Positions 46,706 through 55,895 of a stretch of 64,000 nucleotides of DNA are shown here, one piece after another. Position 1 is the stretch's first letter. Each line of letters begins with the position of its first letter. The stretch comes from Flavobacteriaceae bacterium MAR_2010_72. GTDB lineage: Bacteria; Bacteroidota; Bacteroidia; Flavobacteriales; Flavobacteriaceae. The stretch lies in contig QXCW01000002.1 in assembly GCA_003550275.1 (NCBI GenBank), positions 992,001-1,056,000 of the forward strand, in the 5' to 3' direction. The notes beneath the pieces are model-generated. The model saw nothing but the letters and a program-made list of their open reading frames with translations. It had not been told where the DNA came from and did not search any database. Both the position numbers and the translations under genes were made by a program.

Positions 46706-47530
46706 TTATAAATCCCGCTTTTTTAATAATCTATAAGATAAAAACACAAATAAGGCCGTCCAAGCTATAACAATTACAATCTCATACCAATGTACAGCAT
46801 AGTCATAAGCAATCTCTTGTTTATCTGGAAACTTGGTCATCACTATACGTTGAAATGGTTGGTCAATCAATTTGTACATGGATTTAAGTGGAAAATAATT
46901 CTGGATCTTTTCAGCTAAATCGTAGTTAAACTGCCATGTTATTAGCCCAAGAATGATGTTTTCTAGAATAAACAAAACGAACAAAAACCCTAATGCAAAG
47001 GCTGATCGTTTTACCAGCATACCAAAGTACAAGCACAAACTAAAAAAGCCAACTAACTTCACAAAATAGGCAAGTAAAAAATCAGTTTCCCTTACAATTA
47101 TGGCAACTTCAGTGTAACTGGAATAATAAAGCCCAATCAATAATGACGATACACCAATAAGAGCAGTTGCCAATAATGAAAAGAATACAATGGTATAGAA
47201 TTTAGACAAAATAAATTCCTTCTTACTCAAGCCATCTATAAGGTTTTGCTTTATGGTTTTGTTGCTATATTCATTCCCAATCATACTCACGACCACAATT
47301 GCAAAAAAGAATTTAAACTGTGCCGCGAAAAAGGTGGTAATGTGCCAGATAATAGGGAAATTGAATATCCCTAACTCTCCTAATTCTAATGTGAAAAATC
47401 CGAAAAAATTAATTTTGATGGATGACAACACCAAAACCGTAAAGGGTAAAATAAAGGAGATGAAGATTAAAACCTTACTTGCTCTATTTAATAAAAGTTT
47501 TTGTAATTCTAAATTTATAAGTCGTAACAT
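46706..47530 (-). CDS. ABC-2 type transporter permease
   Basis: 274 aa with six hydrophobic segments. RLINLELQKLLLNRASKVLI at the start is the cytoplasmic leader of ABC-2 permeases. GNEYSNKTIKQNLIDGLSKKEFILSKF (~80-107) is the coupling segment that contacts the ATPase. It pairs with the ATP-binding protein 27 nt upstream. The substrate is unknown; many such pairs in flavobacteria are annotated simply as drug or lipid exporters. No separate substrate-binding component is present. Confidence 0.85.
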   Translation of the reverse strand: MLRLINLELQKLLLNRASKVLIFISFILPFTVLVLSSIKINFFGFFTLELGELGIFNFPIIWHITTFFAAQFKFFFAIVVVSMIGNEYSNKTIKQNLIDGLSKKEFILSKFYTIVFFSLLATALIGVSSLLIGLYYSSYTEVAIIVRETDFLLAYFVKLVGFFSLCLYFGMLVKRSAFALGFLFVLFILENIILGLITWQFNYDLAEKIQNYFPLKSMYKLIDQPFQRIVMTKFPDKQEIAYDYAVHWYEIVIVIAWTALFVFLSYRLLKKRDL

Positions 47531-47557
47531 AAGAGTTGATGAATTAGTGTTGGATGG

Positions 47558-48457
47558 TTAATTAAGTTTATCAGTTAGCTGTAAAAATTGCTCTTCTAAA
47601 CTTTCCTTGCGCTTGACCAAATGAGATAAGATAATGCCCTTGTTAAACATATAGGTGTTAAACTCGGTAGCATCCATAGGTTCATTTAAAAATGCAGTTA
47701 CCAAACCATTTTCTACTTTTATATTTCCAAATTTAGAATCTGTTTCAAGTAATGAAATTAACTCGTCGTGTTTATTCGACTTTAATTCAAAAAAACCATG
47801 ACTGGAAATCATTTCTTCAACGGGACCTGAATATAATTTCACACCTTTTCGCAATACTACTACATGAGAGCAAACTTTTTCAACTTCGTCCAATAAATGT
47901 GAAGCCAATAAAATGGTTGTTCCTTGACTTGCGATTTGCTTAATTAATGATCTGATTTGGTGAATACCTTGCGGATCCAATCCATTTGTTGGCTCGTCAA
48001 GAATTAAAATCTCCGGATCATTCAATAAGGCTGAAGCGATTGCCAAACGTTGTTTCATTCCTAAAGAATAGGTTTTAAACTTATGATCTTTACGATCTAA
48101 AAGACCCACGATTTCTAGCTTTTCATCAATCTTACTATAGTCTACATCCTTAATTTTACATACCAATCGTAAATTTTGATAGGCTGACATATAAGGGTAA
48201 AAATTAGGACGTTCAATAATAGCCCCCACTTTTTTTAAGGCATCGTGCGTTGTAGTTTTGCCATCAAACCAATGAAAACTACCTTGGGTTTTATTGACCA
48301 CATTTAGTACAATACCCAAGGTTGTAGATTTACCACTGCCATTGGGCCCCAATATACCATAAACATTTCCTTTGTTTATAGTAAAGGATAGGTCTTTTAC
48401 AGCGGTTAAATAGCCAAATTTTTTTGTAAGATTATTGATGGTGAGAATGGTCTCCAA
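47558..48457 (-). CDS. ABC transporter ATP-binding protein
   Basis: 299 aa. The start is taken as the TTG at 48457 (ETILTINNLTKKFG), because no in-frame ATG exists upstream of the ATPase domain. A longer frame from a TTG at 48565 would overlap the divergent gene at 48560. Walker A GPNGSGKST (~38-46), signature YSLGMKQRLAIASALL, Walker B LILDEPTNGLDPQG and the switch His (LLASHLLDEVEKV) are all present. It powers the ABC-2 permease downstream. The C-terminal ~70 residues are the regulatory extension usual for this subfamily. Confidence 0.85.
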   Translation of the reverse strand: METILTINNLTKKFGYLTAVKDLSFTINKGNVYGILGPNGSGKSTTLGIVLNVVNKTQGSFHWFDGKTTTHDALKKVGAIIERPNFYPYMSAYQNLRLVCKIKDVDYSKIDEKLEIVGLLDRKDHKFKTYSLGMKQRLAIASALLNDPEILILDEPTNGLDPQGIHQIRSLIKQIASQGTTILLASHLLDEVEKVCSHVVVLRKGVKLYSGPVEEMISSHGFFELKSNKHDELISLLETDSKFGNIKVENGLVTAFLNEPMDATEFNTYMFNKGIILSHLVKRKESLEEQFLQLTDKLN

Positions 48458-48559
48458 GACGTAAATTTTTTGATTGGTTGTAAAAGTATGACGAGCATCC
48501 CTAAAAATTGTTACACGCTTATTGGGAAAAAGCTTTAATTTAGTTGTAAGAATTGAATT

Positions 48560-49618
48560 ATGCAAGATTTAAAAATTTCAAAAAAGAAGCCTTCTTATCC
48601 TGTAACCCCAAAATTGGATGCTTATCTTTCTGAATATAACAGAAATATCAGGTTACCTATTTTTTATGATGATTTGTTACGTTTTCAGGGATCGGTAGTT
48701 GTGTACGATAAAAATGATCATGATACACTTTGGATTCGGGTATATTACAATGAATTTGAGCGCAAGGATATCGATTTGAATTTAAAAAAAGTCTATACGA
48801 TTCTTCATTCAGACGGAAATGAAAAAACCTTTCCTTTTTTAAGCGTAGATGCCATTGACTACTGCACCTTTGGAAATTCTAAACCGTTTCGTATTAAAAT
48901 CAGAAACGTTTTAAACGATAACTACACCTATTTTTATGTAAAAAAGGCAGATGCCTCTCGGATTTATGGTCTTGAGCTTGAGCATATGTTGTCACCATAT
49001 AACCTCAATTTTTTAGTGTCGCAAAACACCTTGATTGAAGAACATATTGCAGGAATTCCCGGTGATGAGTTTATAAAAGGCATGTTGCCCGATTGTACAG
49101 AATCTGAAAAATCACAGATTGCCAAAGAGTTTGTAAAGTTCAATGAACGTTGTATGATACGGCTGTTGGGTGATATGCGTTCATATAATTACGTCATCGT
49201 CCCTACCCATGATTTTGATCATGTGGTTTATAAAATTAGGGCTATAGATTTTGATCAGCAATGTTATGAAGGTAAATTCAATATTTACAGGCCACAGTTT
49301 TTCAAGGAAAACATAAAAATGGTCGAATTAGTTCAAGAGAAATTTCAAAAAGAATCTGTAGATCAGTATAAAATAGAGGAGCGTTCCATAGTAGCAAAAC
49401 GATTGATAAGTTATCACGATCGAATAGATGAATTATTAGATTGTATGGTTCACGATACCATTTCAATAAAAGAACATATTACTGCCTTAAAAACAACCAT
49501 TTTTGAATATACGCAGGATGTTGAATTTAAACGGAGTAAAAATATGGGCGAGATTGTTAAAAATGCATTAGCCTTTGTGAAGCGTAATTACGAAACTGTA
49601 AATACCAAACGATTTTAA
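48560..49618 (+). CDS. Conserved protein of unknown function
   Basis: 352 aa, cytoplasmic, no signal or membrane segment. The N-terminus is lysine-rich (QDLKISKKKPSY). A central motif RAIDFDQQCYEGKFN (about 229-243), after MRSYNYVIVPTHDFDHVVYK, looks superficially like the D-F-D metal-binding end of a kinase fold (the HipA/aminoglycoside-kinase type), but the phosphate-binding loop was not found. The tail is helical. It is divergent from the ABC genes and its 3' end overlaps the PRiA4-ORF3-like gene by 4 bp. I do not recognise a named family. Confidence 0.7.
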   Translation: MQDLKISKKKPSYPVTPKLDAYLSEYNRNIRLPIFYDDLLRFQGSVVVYDKNDHDTLWIRVYYNEFERKDIDLNLKKVYTILHSDGNEKTFPFLSVDAIDYCTFGNSKPFRIKIRNVLNDNYTYFYVKKADASRIYGLELEHMLSPYNLNFLVSQNTLIEEHIAGIPGDEFIKGMLPDCTESEKSQIAKEFVKFNERCMIRLLGDMRSYNYVIVPTHDFDHVVYKIRAIDFDQQCYEGKFNIYRPQFFKENIKMVELVQEKFQKESVDQYKIEERSIVAKRLISYHDRIDELLDCMVHDTISIKEHITALKTTIFEYTQDVEFKRSKNMGEIVKNALAFVKRNYETVNTKRF

Positions 49619-50130
49619 TTCCAGTTTTCGTCAAAATCTAGATTGCTGTAATCGTCTATATCTAAATCATCATCAAAATCATTATAATCTTCAAAATCTT
49701 CAGCTTCAAAGGATTTTTCAGGTGCTTCATCAGGTATCTGTCCATGAACGAACATTAAGTTAGGGTAGTCTGTACCTTCAGCTTCATCAACGATTTCGGC
49801 CAACTCAACAAAAAAGGTCCACATGCTTAAAAAATCGTAGATATAAATCAACTTGGTTTGCATTTCATGCACAACATCATTGATTATCGTTTCATTCATA
49901 AGCCTAATAGTCTCTTCACCTTCACTCACATCAAACATCGAAATTTCTTCACCTTGATTCCAGTTATCATCACTTAAATAGAATGAGGCCATTTCAAGAC
50001 CGTCAAATCCAAACGACTGTGCTATAGCATTATGAAGGTCCTCAAGGCTATCTGTCTCGCGAATTTCTAAATCACGAAACACGTCCTGATCTGTATCATT
50101 GTCCAGAATAACTCGAAATCTGTAAATCAT
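49615..50130 (-). CDS. PRiA4 ORF3-like (IS1096 TnpR-type) protein
   Basis: 171 aa. The N-terminal ~130 residues match the plasmid pRiA4b ORF3-like fold (YRFRVILDNDTDQDVFRDLEI, DSLEDLHNAIAQSFGFDGLEMASFYLSDDNW). A very acidic tail follows (~135-171, rich in D and E). The family name comes from a passenger gene in IS1096, but no transposon ends or transposase are here; it is a housekeeping-like chromosomal gene. Function unknown. A clear -7 box (50148-50155) precedes it. Confidence 0.85.
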   Translation of the reverse strand: MIYRFRVILDNDTDQDVFRDLEIRETDSLEDLHNAIAQSFGFDGLEMASFYLSDDNWNQGEEISMFDVSEGEETIRLMNETIINDVVHEMQTKLIYIYDFLSMWTFFVELAEIVDEAEGTDYPNLMFVHGQIPDEAPEKSFEAEDFEDYNDFDDDLDIDDYSNLDFDENWN

Positions 50131-50147
50131 AGTAGTAATTTATAATA

Positions 50148-50155
50148 CAAAGGTA
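50148..50155 (-). promoter_or_regulatory. Candidate -7 box (TACCTTTG) for the PRiA4-ORF3-like gene
   Basis: Exact TAnnTTTG match on the minus strand, 17 nt upstream of the ATG at 50130. It lies just outside the end of ctaA. Confidence 0.55.
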
Positions 50156-50167
50156 GCCATTTTTCAC

Positions 50168-51184
50168 TTATTTACTGAAACGGTGCAGCGTAAAAGTCAT
50201 AGCTGTTAATAAGAAAAACGCACCCATTTGGTGGGCGATACCCAACCAAACAGGAACTTGTAACATTATAGTCAAAACCCCTAATAAAAATTGAAGTGCT
50301 ACCAATATCAGTAACGAATTAACACCTCTTTTTTGATAATGTGCCAAGTCTCTTTGTTTTCCTTTCCTCCAAATAAAGAAAATGAAAATGACTACTACAT
50401 ATGCCAACATTCTGTGTACAAATTGAACACCACTTTTACCTTCAATAAAATTTTTATAAAGTGGGCTTTGTTCCGTATAAACGGTCTCGTGCATAAATTT
50501 CCCTTCACTCATCATGGGCCAGTGGTTGTGTATAAATCCTGCATCCAAACCTGCTACAAAAGCACCGTAAATAATCTGTAATAATAGGATAGCATATCCT
50601 GTTCTTATCAAATTTCGATAGCTTTTATCAATTTCCTTATTTTTTGGAAACATTAAATCCATGGCAACCCAAAACGTAAAAGCAAACGTAATAAAGGCCG
50701 TTGTAAGATGGGCAGCTAGCCTATAATGACTTACGTCCGGTCGGTCTACTAAACCACTTTTAACCATGTACCAGCCCAAAAAGCCTTGAAAAGCACCTAA
50801 ACCTAATAATATGATGGCCTTTTTTATTGTTGACTTTGAAAGTTGTTTAGTTAAAAGGAAATAAAGAAAAGGTATGAAAAAGACCAAGCCAATCAGCCGC
50901 CCAATAAAGCGGTGCAGCCATTCCCAAAAATAGATATCTTTAAAATCTTCAAGTGAAAAATGGGTGTTGAGTTTTTGGTATTCAGGGTATTGCTTATAAA
51001 GATCAAAAGCTTCCTGCCATTCTACCTCATTCATTGGTGGGATTGTACCTGAAATTAGCTTGTAGTTAGAAATGGATAACCCAGAATGGGTTAACCTTGT
51101 AATACCACCGATAACAACCATAATAAAGATAAGTACGCATCCTGTCAGGAGCCAGTATATTACTTTTTTATTGTCTTTTTTCAT
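50168..51184 (-). CDS. ctaA: Heme A synthase (CtaA/Cox15)
   Basis: 338 aa, eight transmembrane helices. It oxidises the C8 methyl of heme O to the formyl group of heme A for cytochrome c oxidase. Conserved GGITRLTHSGLSI (~26-38) and the heme-coordinating histidines (WLHRFIGRLIG near 88-98, HYRLAAHLTTA near 152-162, and two in the second half at VHRMLAY and IAHQMGA) are present. It is an inner-membrane protein. It ends just before the next promoter and starts 38 nt downstream of the CCA-enzyme gene's stop. Confidence 0.93.
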   Translation of the reverse strand: MKKDNKKVIYWLLTGCVLIFIMVVIGGITRLTHSGLSISNYKLISGTIPPMNEVEWQEAFDLYKQYPEYQKLNTHFSLEDFKDIYFWEWLHRFIGRLIGLVFFIPFLYFLLTKQLSKSTIKKAIILLGLGAFQGFLGWYMVKSGLVDRPDVSHYRLAAHLTTAFITFAFTFWVAMDLMFPKNKEIDKSYRNLIRTGYAILLLQIIYGAFVAGLDAGFIHNHWPMMSEGKFMHETVYTEQSPLYKNFIEGKSGVQFVHRMLAYVVVIFIFFIWRKGKQRDLAHYQKRGVNSLLILVALQFLLGVLTIMLQVPVWLGIAHQMGAFFLLTAMTFTLHRFSK

Positions 51185-51222
51185 TTAAATTGTATGGATT
51201 CTGATAGAGAATAATTTGTGTG

Positions 51223-52641
51223 TTATTTTGAAACCTTAAGTCCGAGCCGTTTCCCTTCTTTCAACATGAGCTCGAAGGCGGCATTGAATTCATTTGGGAT
51301 TTCGCCTTCTAAAATAGCTTCTTTAATGGTTTCTTTTATGATGCCAATTTCCTTTGAAGGTTGCAGGTTGAACGTTTTCATAATGTCCTCTCCTGTAACT
51401 GGAGGTTGAAAATTTCTGATATGATCCCGCTCTTCAACTTCAATAATCTTATCTCTAACGACTTTAAAATTATTATGGTACTTATTGAATTTTTTAGGAT
51501 TTTTGGTGGTTATATCAGCTTCACATAAGGTCATCAGGTCATCCACATAATCTCCGGCATCAAACACCAATCGACGTACGGCAGAATCGGTCACAGACTC
51601 ATCAACAAGAGCAATTGGGCGGGAACTCATCAATACCATTTTTTGAACAAACTTCATTTTATCGTTTAATGGAAGTTTGAGACGTTTGAACAAACGGTAC
51701 ACCATTTTGCTACCTTCGAATTCATGTCCATGAAAGGTCCAACCTACTTTTTTGCTGAATTTTTTTGTTGGAGCTTTTCCAATATCGTGCAGCAACGCTG
51801 CCCAGCGCAACCACAGGTCATCCGTATGTTCAGAAATGTTGTCCACAACTTCTAAAGTGTGATAAAAATTATCTTTATGGCGCTGTCCTTCAACTTCATC
51901 AATACCTTTCAAGGCAGTAAGTTCAGGTAAAATAAGGTCTAGCAAGCCTGTTCGTTCTAAAAGTACAAAGCCAACAGAAGGCGTTTCGCTTGATAGAATT
52001 TTATTAAGTTCAACCGAGATGCGTTCGTTGGTAATAATTTTAATCCGTTCCTTGTTTCGTGTAATGGCTTTAAGGGATTCTTGTTCTATTTTAAAATTAA
52101 GTTGAGACGCAAAACGAATGGCTCGCAACATACGTAAGGGATCATCGCTATAGGTAATATCTGGGTTTAAAGGCGTTTTGATGATCTTTTTTTCTAGATC
52201 ATTTAAACCATTAAAAGGATCTAATAAATCGCCATAAGTTGTTTCGTTTAAAGAAATAGCAAGCGCATTTATAGTGAAATCACGGCGATTTTGATCATCT
52301 TCCAACGTGCCGTTTTCAACTACAGGATTTCGACTGTTTTCAGTATAGGATTCTTTTCTAGCCCCAACAAATTCAATTTCAATGTTATTGTAACGCAACA
52401 TAGCGGTGCCATAGGTTTTAAACACCTGAACTTTTGGTCTATACGGTAAATTATTTGCTACTTGTTTTGCCAGTGCAATGCCACTGCCAATCGCTACAAT
52501 ATCTATATCTTTTCTTGAATTTCGTTCGAGTAGAACATCACGTACAAAACCTCCAATAACATAAGCTTCCAACTGAAGTTCTTGTGCAGATTTTGTTATG
52601 ATATTGAAAACGTTATGTTGTAAGGCTTGTTTTAAGTTCAT
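51223..52641 (-). CDS. tRNA nucleotidyltransferase/poly(A)-polymerase family protein with HD domain
   Basis: 472 aa from the ATG at 52641; the extra 12 codons upstream depend on a TTG and code for an unlikely leader. It is a class II CCA-adding-type enzyme that completes the 3' CCA of tRNA. The nucleotidyltransferase motif is GGFVRDVLLERNSRKDIDIV (about 27-46), followed by RRDFTINALA, the neck helices, and an HD domain with LLHDIGK near 280. The HD domain suggests phosphatase activity. Start choice is inferred. Confidence 0.88.
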   Translation of the reverse strand: MNLKQALQHNVFNIITKSAQELQLEAYVIGGFVRDVLLERNSRKDIDIVAIGSGIALAKQVANNLPYRPKVQVFKTYGTAMLRYNNIEIEFVGARKESYTENSRNPVVENGTLEDDQNRRDFTINALAISLNETTYGDLLDPFNGLNDLEKKIIKTPLNPDITYSDDPLRMLRAIRFASQLNFKIEQESLKAITRNKERIKIITNERISVELNKILSSETPSVGFVLLERTGLLDLILPELTALKGIDEVEGQRHKDNFYHTLEVVDNISEHTDDLWLRWAALLHDIGKAPTKKFSKKVGWTFHGHEFEGSKMVYRLFKRLKLPLNDKMKFVQKMVLMSSRPIALVDESVTDSAVRRLVFDAGDYVDDLMTLCEADITTKNPKKFNKYHNNFKVVRDKIIEVEERDHIRNFQPPVTGEDIMKTFNLQPSKEIGIIKETIKEAILEGEIPNEFNAAFELMLKEGKRLGLKVSK

Positions 52642-52701
52642 TGGTTTCAAATTCCAATATTCAAATTCTAAATCCAAAATTTAGGTTCTGAAATTTGATC
52701 A

Positions 52702-53262
52702 TTATGGTCGAATCACTTTTACTTTACCATCACTACTTAATTTAATTATAGATGATGGTTTAGCCATGATTTTATCGTGATGCAAATTTACGACATAGTC
52801 TACACCTTTTAAAATGTCTTCAGATATTTCTTTGTATGATGTTGGAGTAGGAGATCCACTAATATTTGCTGATGTTGATACAATGGCACCATTGAATCTA
52901 CGGAGTAGTTGAAAACAAAAGTCGTCATCTGGAATTCTAATGGCAATGGTGTTGTCCTCTGTAATAAGATTATTGGCCAAGTTTTGAGGATTATCATAAA
53001 TAATGGTGATAGGTTGGCCAGGGATATCGAACATATCTTTAGCCACTTCCGGAACTTGTTTTACGTATTTTTTTAGCATGCGATCATCGGCCACCAAACA
53101 AATTAGTGCTTTACTGTCATCACGCTGTTTTAACTGAAAGATTTTTTTAACCGCTTCAGTGTTAGTAGCATCACAACCAATTCCCCAAACCGTATCGGTG
53201 GGATATAGAATTAGCCCGCCTTGTTTTAATACGTTTAAGCACTTTTGAATTTCACTTTGCAT
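52702..53262 (-). CDS. tsaC: L-threonylcarbamoyladenylate synthase (Sua5/YciO/YrdC family)
   Basis: 186 aa from the ATG at 53262. An upstream in-frame ATG at 53346 would overlap the divergent gene at 53322, and a -7 box at 53292-53299 places the mRNA start downstream of it. YrdC domain: LYPTDTVWGIGCDA, KRDDSKAL-type loop (KQRDDSKALI) and STSANISGSP. It makes threonylcarbamoyl-AMP from threonine, bicarbonate and ATP for t6A modification of tRNA. No C-terminal Sua5 domain is present, so it is the short TsaC form. Confidence 0.88.
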   Translation of the reverse strand: MQSEIQKCLNVLKQGGLILYPTDTVWGIGCDATNTEAVKKIFQLKQRDDSKALICLVADDRMLKKYVKQVPEVAKDMFDIPGQPITIIYDNPQNLANNLITEDNTIAIRIPDDDFCFQLLRRFNGAIVSTSANISGSPTPTSYKEISEDILKGVDYVVNLHHDKIMAKPSSIIKLSSDGKVKVIRP

Positions 53263-53291
53263 GAAGAATTTATCTAAAGAAAATATGAATG

Positions 53292-53299
53292 CAAAAATA
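53292..53299 (-). promoter_or_regulatory. Candidate -7 box (TATTTTTG) for the tsaC gene
   Basis: Exact TAnnTTTG match on the minus strand, 29 nt upstream of the ATG at 53262. It decides the start in favour of 53262. Confidence 0.5.
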
Positions 53300-53309
53300 A
53301 GAAAAGTTG

Positions 53310-53317
53310 TAATATTG
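53310..53317 (+). promoter_or_regulatory. Candidate -7-like box (TAATATTG) 4 nt before a start codon
   Basis: One mismatch to TAnnTTTG. The ATG of the Kdo-kinase-like gene follows after 4 nt, so a transcript from here would be leaderless. Confidence 0.35.
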
Positions 53318-53321
53318 CCGT

Positions 53322-54080
53322 ATGAAAAGCGTACTAGAAGCTTCATTTAAAACTAAACAGACAGAAATTGATCGCTTTATTGATCAATTTGAACATTCAG
53401 GTGTGCAATTTGGCAAGGCTGCTCGAAATACGATTAAAGTATTTAAGTTAGGAGCAAAAGAGATTAATATTAAGTCGTTTAAAGTTCCTAATATGTTTAA
53501 CCAAATTGCCTATAAATTTTTAAGAAAGAGTAAGGCCCAGCGCTCTTTTGAGTATGCTAACATTTTAATTGAAAAGGGAATTGGCACTCCACAACCCATT
53601 GCATATTATGAAGATGCTACAGCACTTCTGTTTAAGAAGAGTTTTTATGTTAGTGAACATGTAAATTGTGATTTGACCTATAGAACGCTGACCAAAGATT
53701 TTGACTATCCAGATTACGAAACTATTTTAAGAGCGTTTACACGATTTACTTTTAGGCTCCACGAAAATCATATTCATTTTTTGGATCATTCCCCTGGAAA
53801 TACCTTGATAAAAAAAGTGAATGGGGACTATCAGTTTTATCTGGTAGATTTAAATCGGATGCGATTTGAATCTATGGATTTCAAAATGCGAATTAAGAAT
53901 TTTTCACGGCTTACCATTCATAAAAGTATGGTTGAAATTATGAGTGATGAGTATGCCAAATTAATTAATGAAGACGCTAAAAAAGTGTTTCAATTAATGT
54001 GGAATGCAACAGAAACTTTTCAAAGGCAATTTTATAGAAAAAAACGTTGGAAGAAACGTTTGAAATTCTGGAAAGCTTAA
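53322..54080 (+). CDS. Kdo/lipopolysaccharide-core kinase-like protein
   Basis: 252 aa, cytoplasmic kinase fold of the InaA/KdkA/WaaP group. NIKSFKVPNM carries the ATP-binding lysine, HFLDHSPGNTLI (~150-161) is the catalytic loop with the base Asp, and FYLVDLNRMRF is the metal-binding segment. It likely phosphorylates Kdo or a core sugar of lipid A-core. It lies convergent with, and 4 bp from, a WaaE-like glycosyltransferase, supporting a lipopolysaccharide-core role. The basic C-terminus suits membrane association. Confidence 0.82.
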   Translation: MKSVLEASFKTKQTEIDRFIDQFEHSGVQFGKAARNTIKVFKLGAKEINIKSFKVPNMFNQIAYKFLRKSKAQRSFEYANILIEKGIGTPQPIAYYEDATALLFKKSFYVSEHVNCDLTYRTLTKDFDYPDYETILRAFTRFTFRLHENHIHFLDHSPGNTLIKKVNGDYQFYLVDLNRMRFESMDFKMRIKNFSRLTIHKSMVEIMSDEYAKLINEDAKKVFQLMWNATETFQRQFYRKKRWKKRLKFWKA

Positions 54081-54084
54081 GGTT

Positions 54085-54846
54085 TTAGTTTTTTTTGTTC
54101 TTATACAGTTCCCTTAATTTGATGTATTTTAAAAACGTGACGTTGTAGGTCTGTACGCAAATAATAAAGCCGTTTAAGCCATCTAAAAACCCTCGTCTCA
54201 ATACATAGGCCTTAAAGAATGCCCATAATGGTCTGTAGAAAATTTTCCACAATGAAGCTGTTATTCCTAAATCAAAATAAGCTTTGGCAGCAATGGATGA
54301 GAATTGTTCGACTTTCAAATTATGTTCAGAATAATCCCTGTAGATCCAATGCAATAAATTTCCGTTTAATTTTCCGAGTGTTTTTCCGTCTTTAAGTGTA
54401 TAGCTGTCATGCGGATTGATACCTTTCCATTCGCCACTATCTTTTTTAAAAAGCCTCAATTTTCTATCTGGATACCAATCTGAATGGTTTATCCACTGTC
54501 CACAATAATTGTTTAATCGGTGACAATAAAAGCCGTCATGCTCCCAATTACCTTTTGTTTTTAAAATGGAGGTCTTTAACTCATCAGACAAGGCTTCATC
54601 GCCATCTAATGAGAGGATATAATCATAATTTGCGTGCGAAAGCGCAAAGTTTTTTTGTTCAATATATCCTAAAAACTCTTGTTGAATAAAGTTGACCTTA
54701 AATTTATTGCAAATGGTTTGGGTATTGTCAGTTGAAAACGAGTCTACTACAATAATTTCATCAACAACATCTGCTATTGAGGCGAGACATTTTTCCAAAT
54801 GTTCTTCTTCATTGTAGGTGATAATGACTCCAGAAATTTTAATCAT
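54085..54846 (-). CDS. Family 2 glycosyltransferase (WaaE/KdtX-like)
   Basis: 253 aa. GT-A fold: SGVIITYNEEEHLEKCLASI (~5-24), IIVVDSFSTDNT, and LSLDGDEALSDEL, where DGD carries the metal. The short length and CRLNNY-type middle match the WaaE group, which adds a glucose to the lipopolysaccharide inner core. It is the last gene of the polysaccharide cluster, 1 nt after the CDP-glycerol transferase-like gene. The acceptor is not known. Confidence 0.85.
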   Translation of the reverse strand: MIKISGVIITYNEEEHLEKCLASIADVVDEIIVVDSFSTDNTQTICNKFKVNFIQQEFLGYIEQKNFALSHANYDYILSLDGDEALSDELKTSILKTKGNWEHDGFYCHRLNNYCGQWINHSDWYPDRKLRLFKKDSGEWKGINPHDSYTLKDGKTLGKLNGNLLHWIYRDYSEHNLKVEQFSSIAAKAYFDLGITASLWKIFYRPLWAFFKAYVLRRGFLDGLNGFIICVQTYNVTFLKYIKLRELYKNKKN

Positions 54847-54847
54847 T

Positions 54848-55894
54848 TTAGCTAAATTTAGGCTTTTTGAACATGGAGTTGATCTTCATTCGTCTTAAAA
54901 AAGATAACTTTCTATAATTCGGTACACCATGCTTTTGAATGTAGCTTCGAACGGCTTCCACCATACGTTCGGCAGATTTTCCATCATTATAAGGATGAAA
55001 TTGATCAAAAATGTAATTTCGTTCGGAAGCAAAAGGATCCTCTTCTTGATTTTTTTCAACCAACGGAATCAATTCATTATAATCTAAACTGTCCTCCCAA
55101 TGAATATGTCCAGAAATATTTTTGAATGAGACCACAGGTTTGTCCAACAGTAAAAATTCATAAATTACCGACGAGGTATCGCTGATGAGCAAATCGGCCA
55201 TCAACAAAAATTTGATGATATTCTTTTCGGTTTCAAAAATGATATTTTGTGTGTGGTTGGCTAGAGTTTTATAGGCCTCAACCCATTGTTGGTCCATTAA
55301 CGGATGAAACTTTAGCAAAATTAAATAGGTTTCATTTTTAGCCAGACGCTTTAATTCCTCTAAAAGAAATGGTGCAGACGTTAATTTAGGTGAAAATGTA
55401 GGCGCATAAAGTAATATGGTTTTGGCATTATGCGTTTTTAATAAATTTTTCTTTTCATCTTCATATAGCTTGGCATCGGTGGCATAGACATCCAGCTTTG
55501 GCCAACCCGTTTCTATCACATCAAAATCTTTGTGGATTGATTTTAAATGGTTGAAGGTATTTGTAAAATATGGGCCTTGAGTTAAATAAAGGTCGAAATA
55601 ATGTCTAATTCTGAAATGACCTTTTTTTTCCCCAGCCAAACCGTGAAACACCTGAACTTTTAAGCCTCTCAAATAATAAGGAACTTCGTTACCAGGTACA
55701 AAAATGGCATCACTATTAAATAATACTAAATCTGAAACAGAGGTTGTAAAATCGTCTGATTTATAAGGAAAGTCATTTATGATTTTCTCCGAAACATACC
55801 ATATGTAATCATGCTTTTTCTTGTCAAGATAGGCCTTTATGGGTTGAAGAATCCCAAAGGCATAATTGTTTTGACAGAAAAGAATACATTTCAT
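54848..55894 (-). CDS. CDP-glycerol glycerophosphotransferase-like protein
   Basis: 348 aa. GT-B-like domain of the TagB/TagF family: VFHGLAGEKKGHFRIRHYFD (~83-102), TGWPKLDVY, LYAPTF and SDTSSVIYEFLLLDKPVV (~235-252). These are the nucleotide- and acceptor-binding motifs of enzymes that transfer polyol phosphates from CDP-polyols. In a Gram-negative this would add a phospho-polyol or similar unit to a surface glycan rather than make wall teichoic acid. It lies 1 nt after the nucleotidyltransferase gene. Confidence 0.82.
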   Translation of the reverse strand: MKCILFCQNNYAFGILQPIKAYLDKKKHDYIWYVSEKIINDFPYKSDDFTTSVSDLVLFNSDAIFVPGNEVPYYLRGLKVQVFHGLAGEKKGHFRIRHYFDLYLTQGPYFTNTFNHLKSIHKDFDVIETGWPKLDVYATDAKLYEDEKKNLLKTHNAKTILLYAPTFSPKLTSAPFLLEELKRLAKNETYLILLKFHPLMDQQWVEAYKTLANHTQNIIFETEKNIIKFLLMADLLISDTSSVIYEFLLLDKPVVSFKNISGHIHWEDSLDYNELIPLVEKNQEEDPFASERNYIFDQFHPYNDGKSAERMVEAVRSYIQKHGVPNYRKLSFLRRMKINSMFKKPKFS

Positions 55895-55895
55895 T

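Noticed and set aside
49615-50130. Insertion sequence, suggested by the 'IS1096 passenger' family name
   Set aside because: There is no transposase, terminal inverted repeat or target duplication around it. It looks like an ordinary chromosomal gene.
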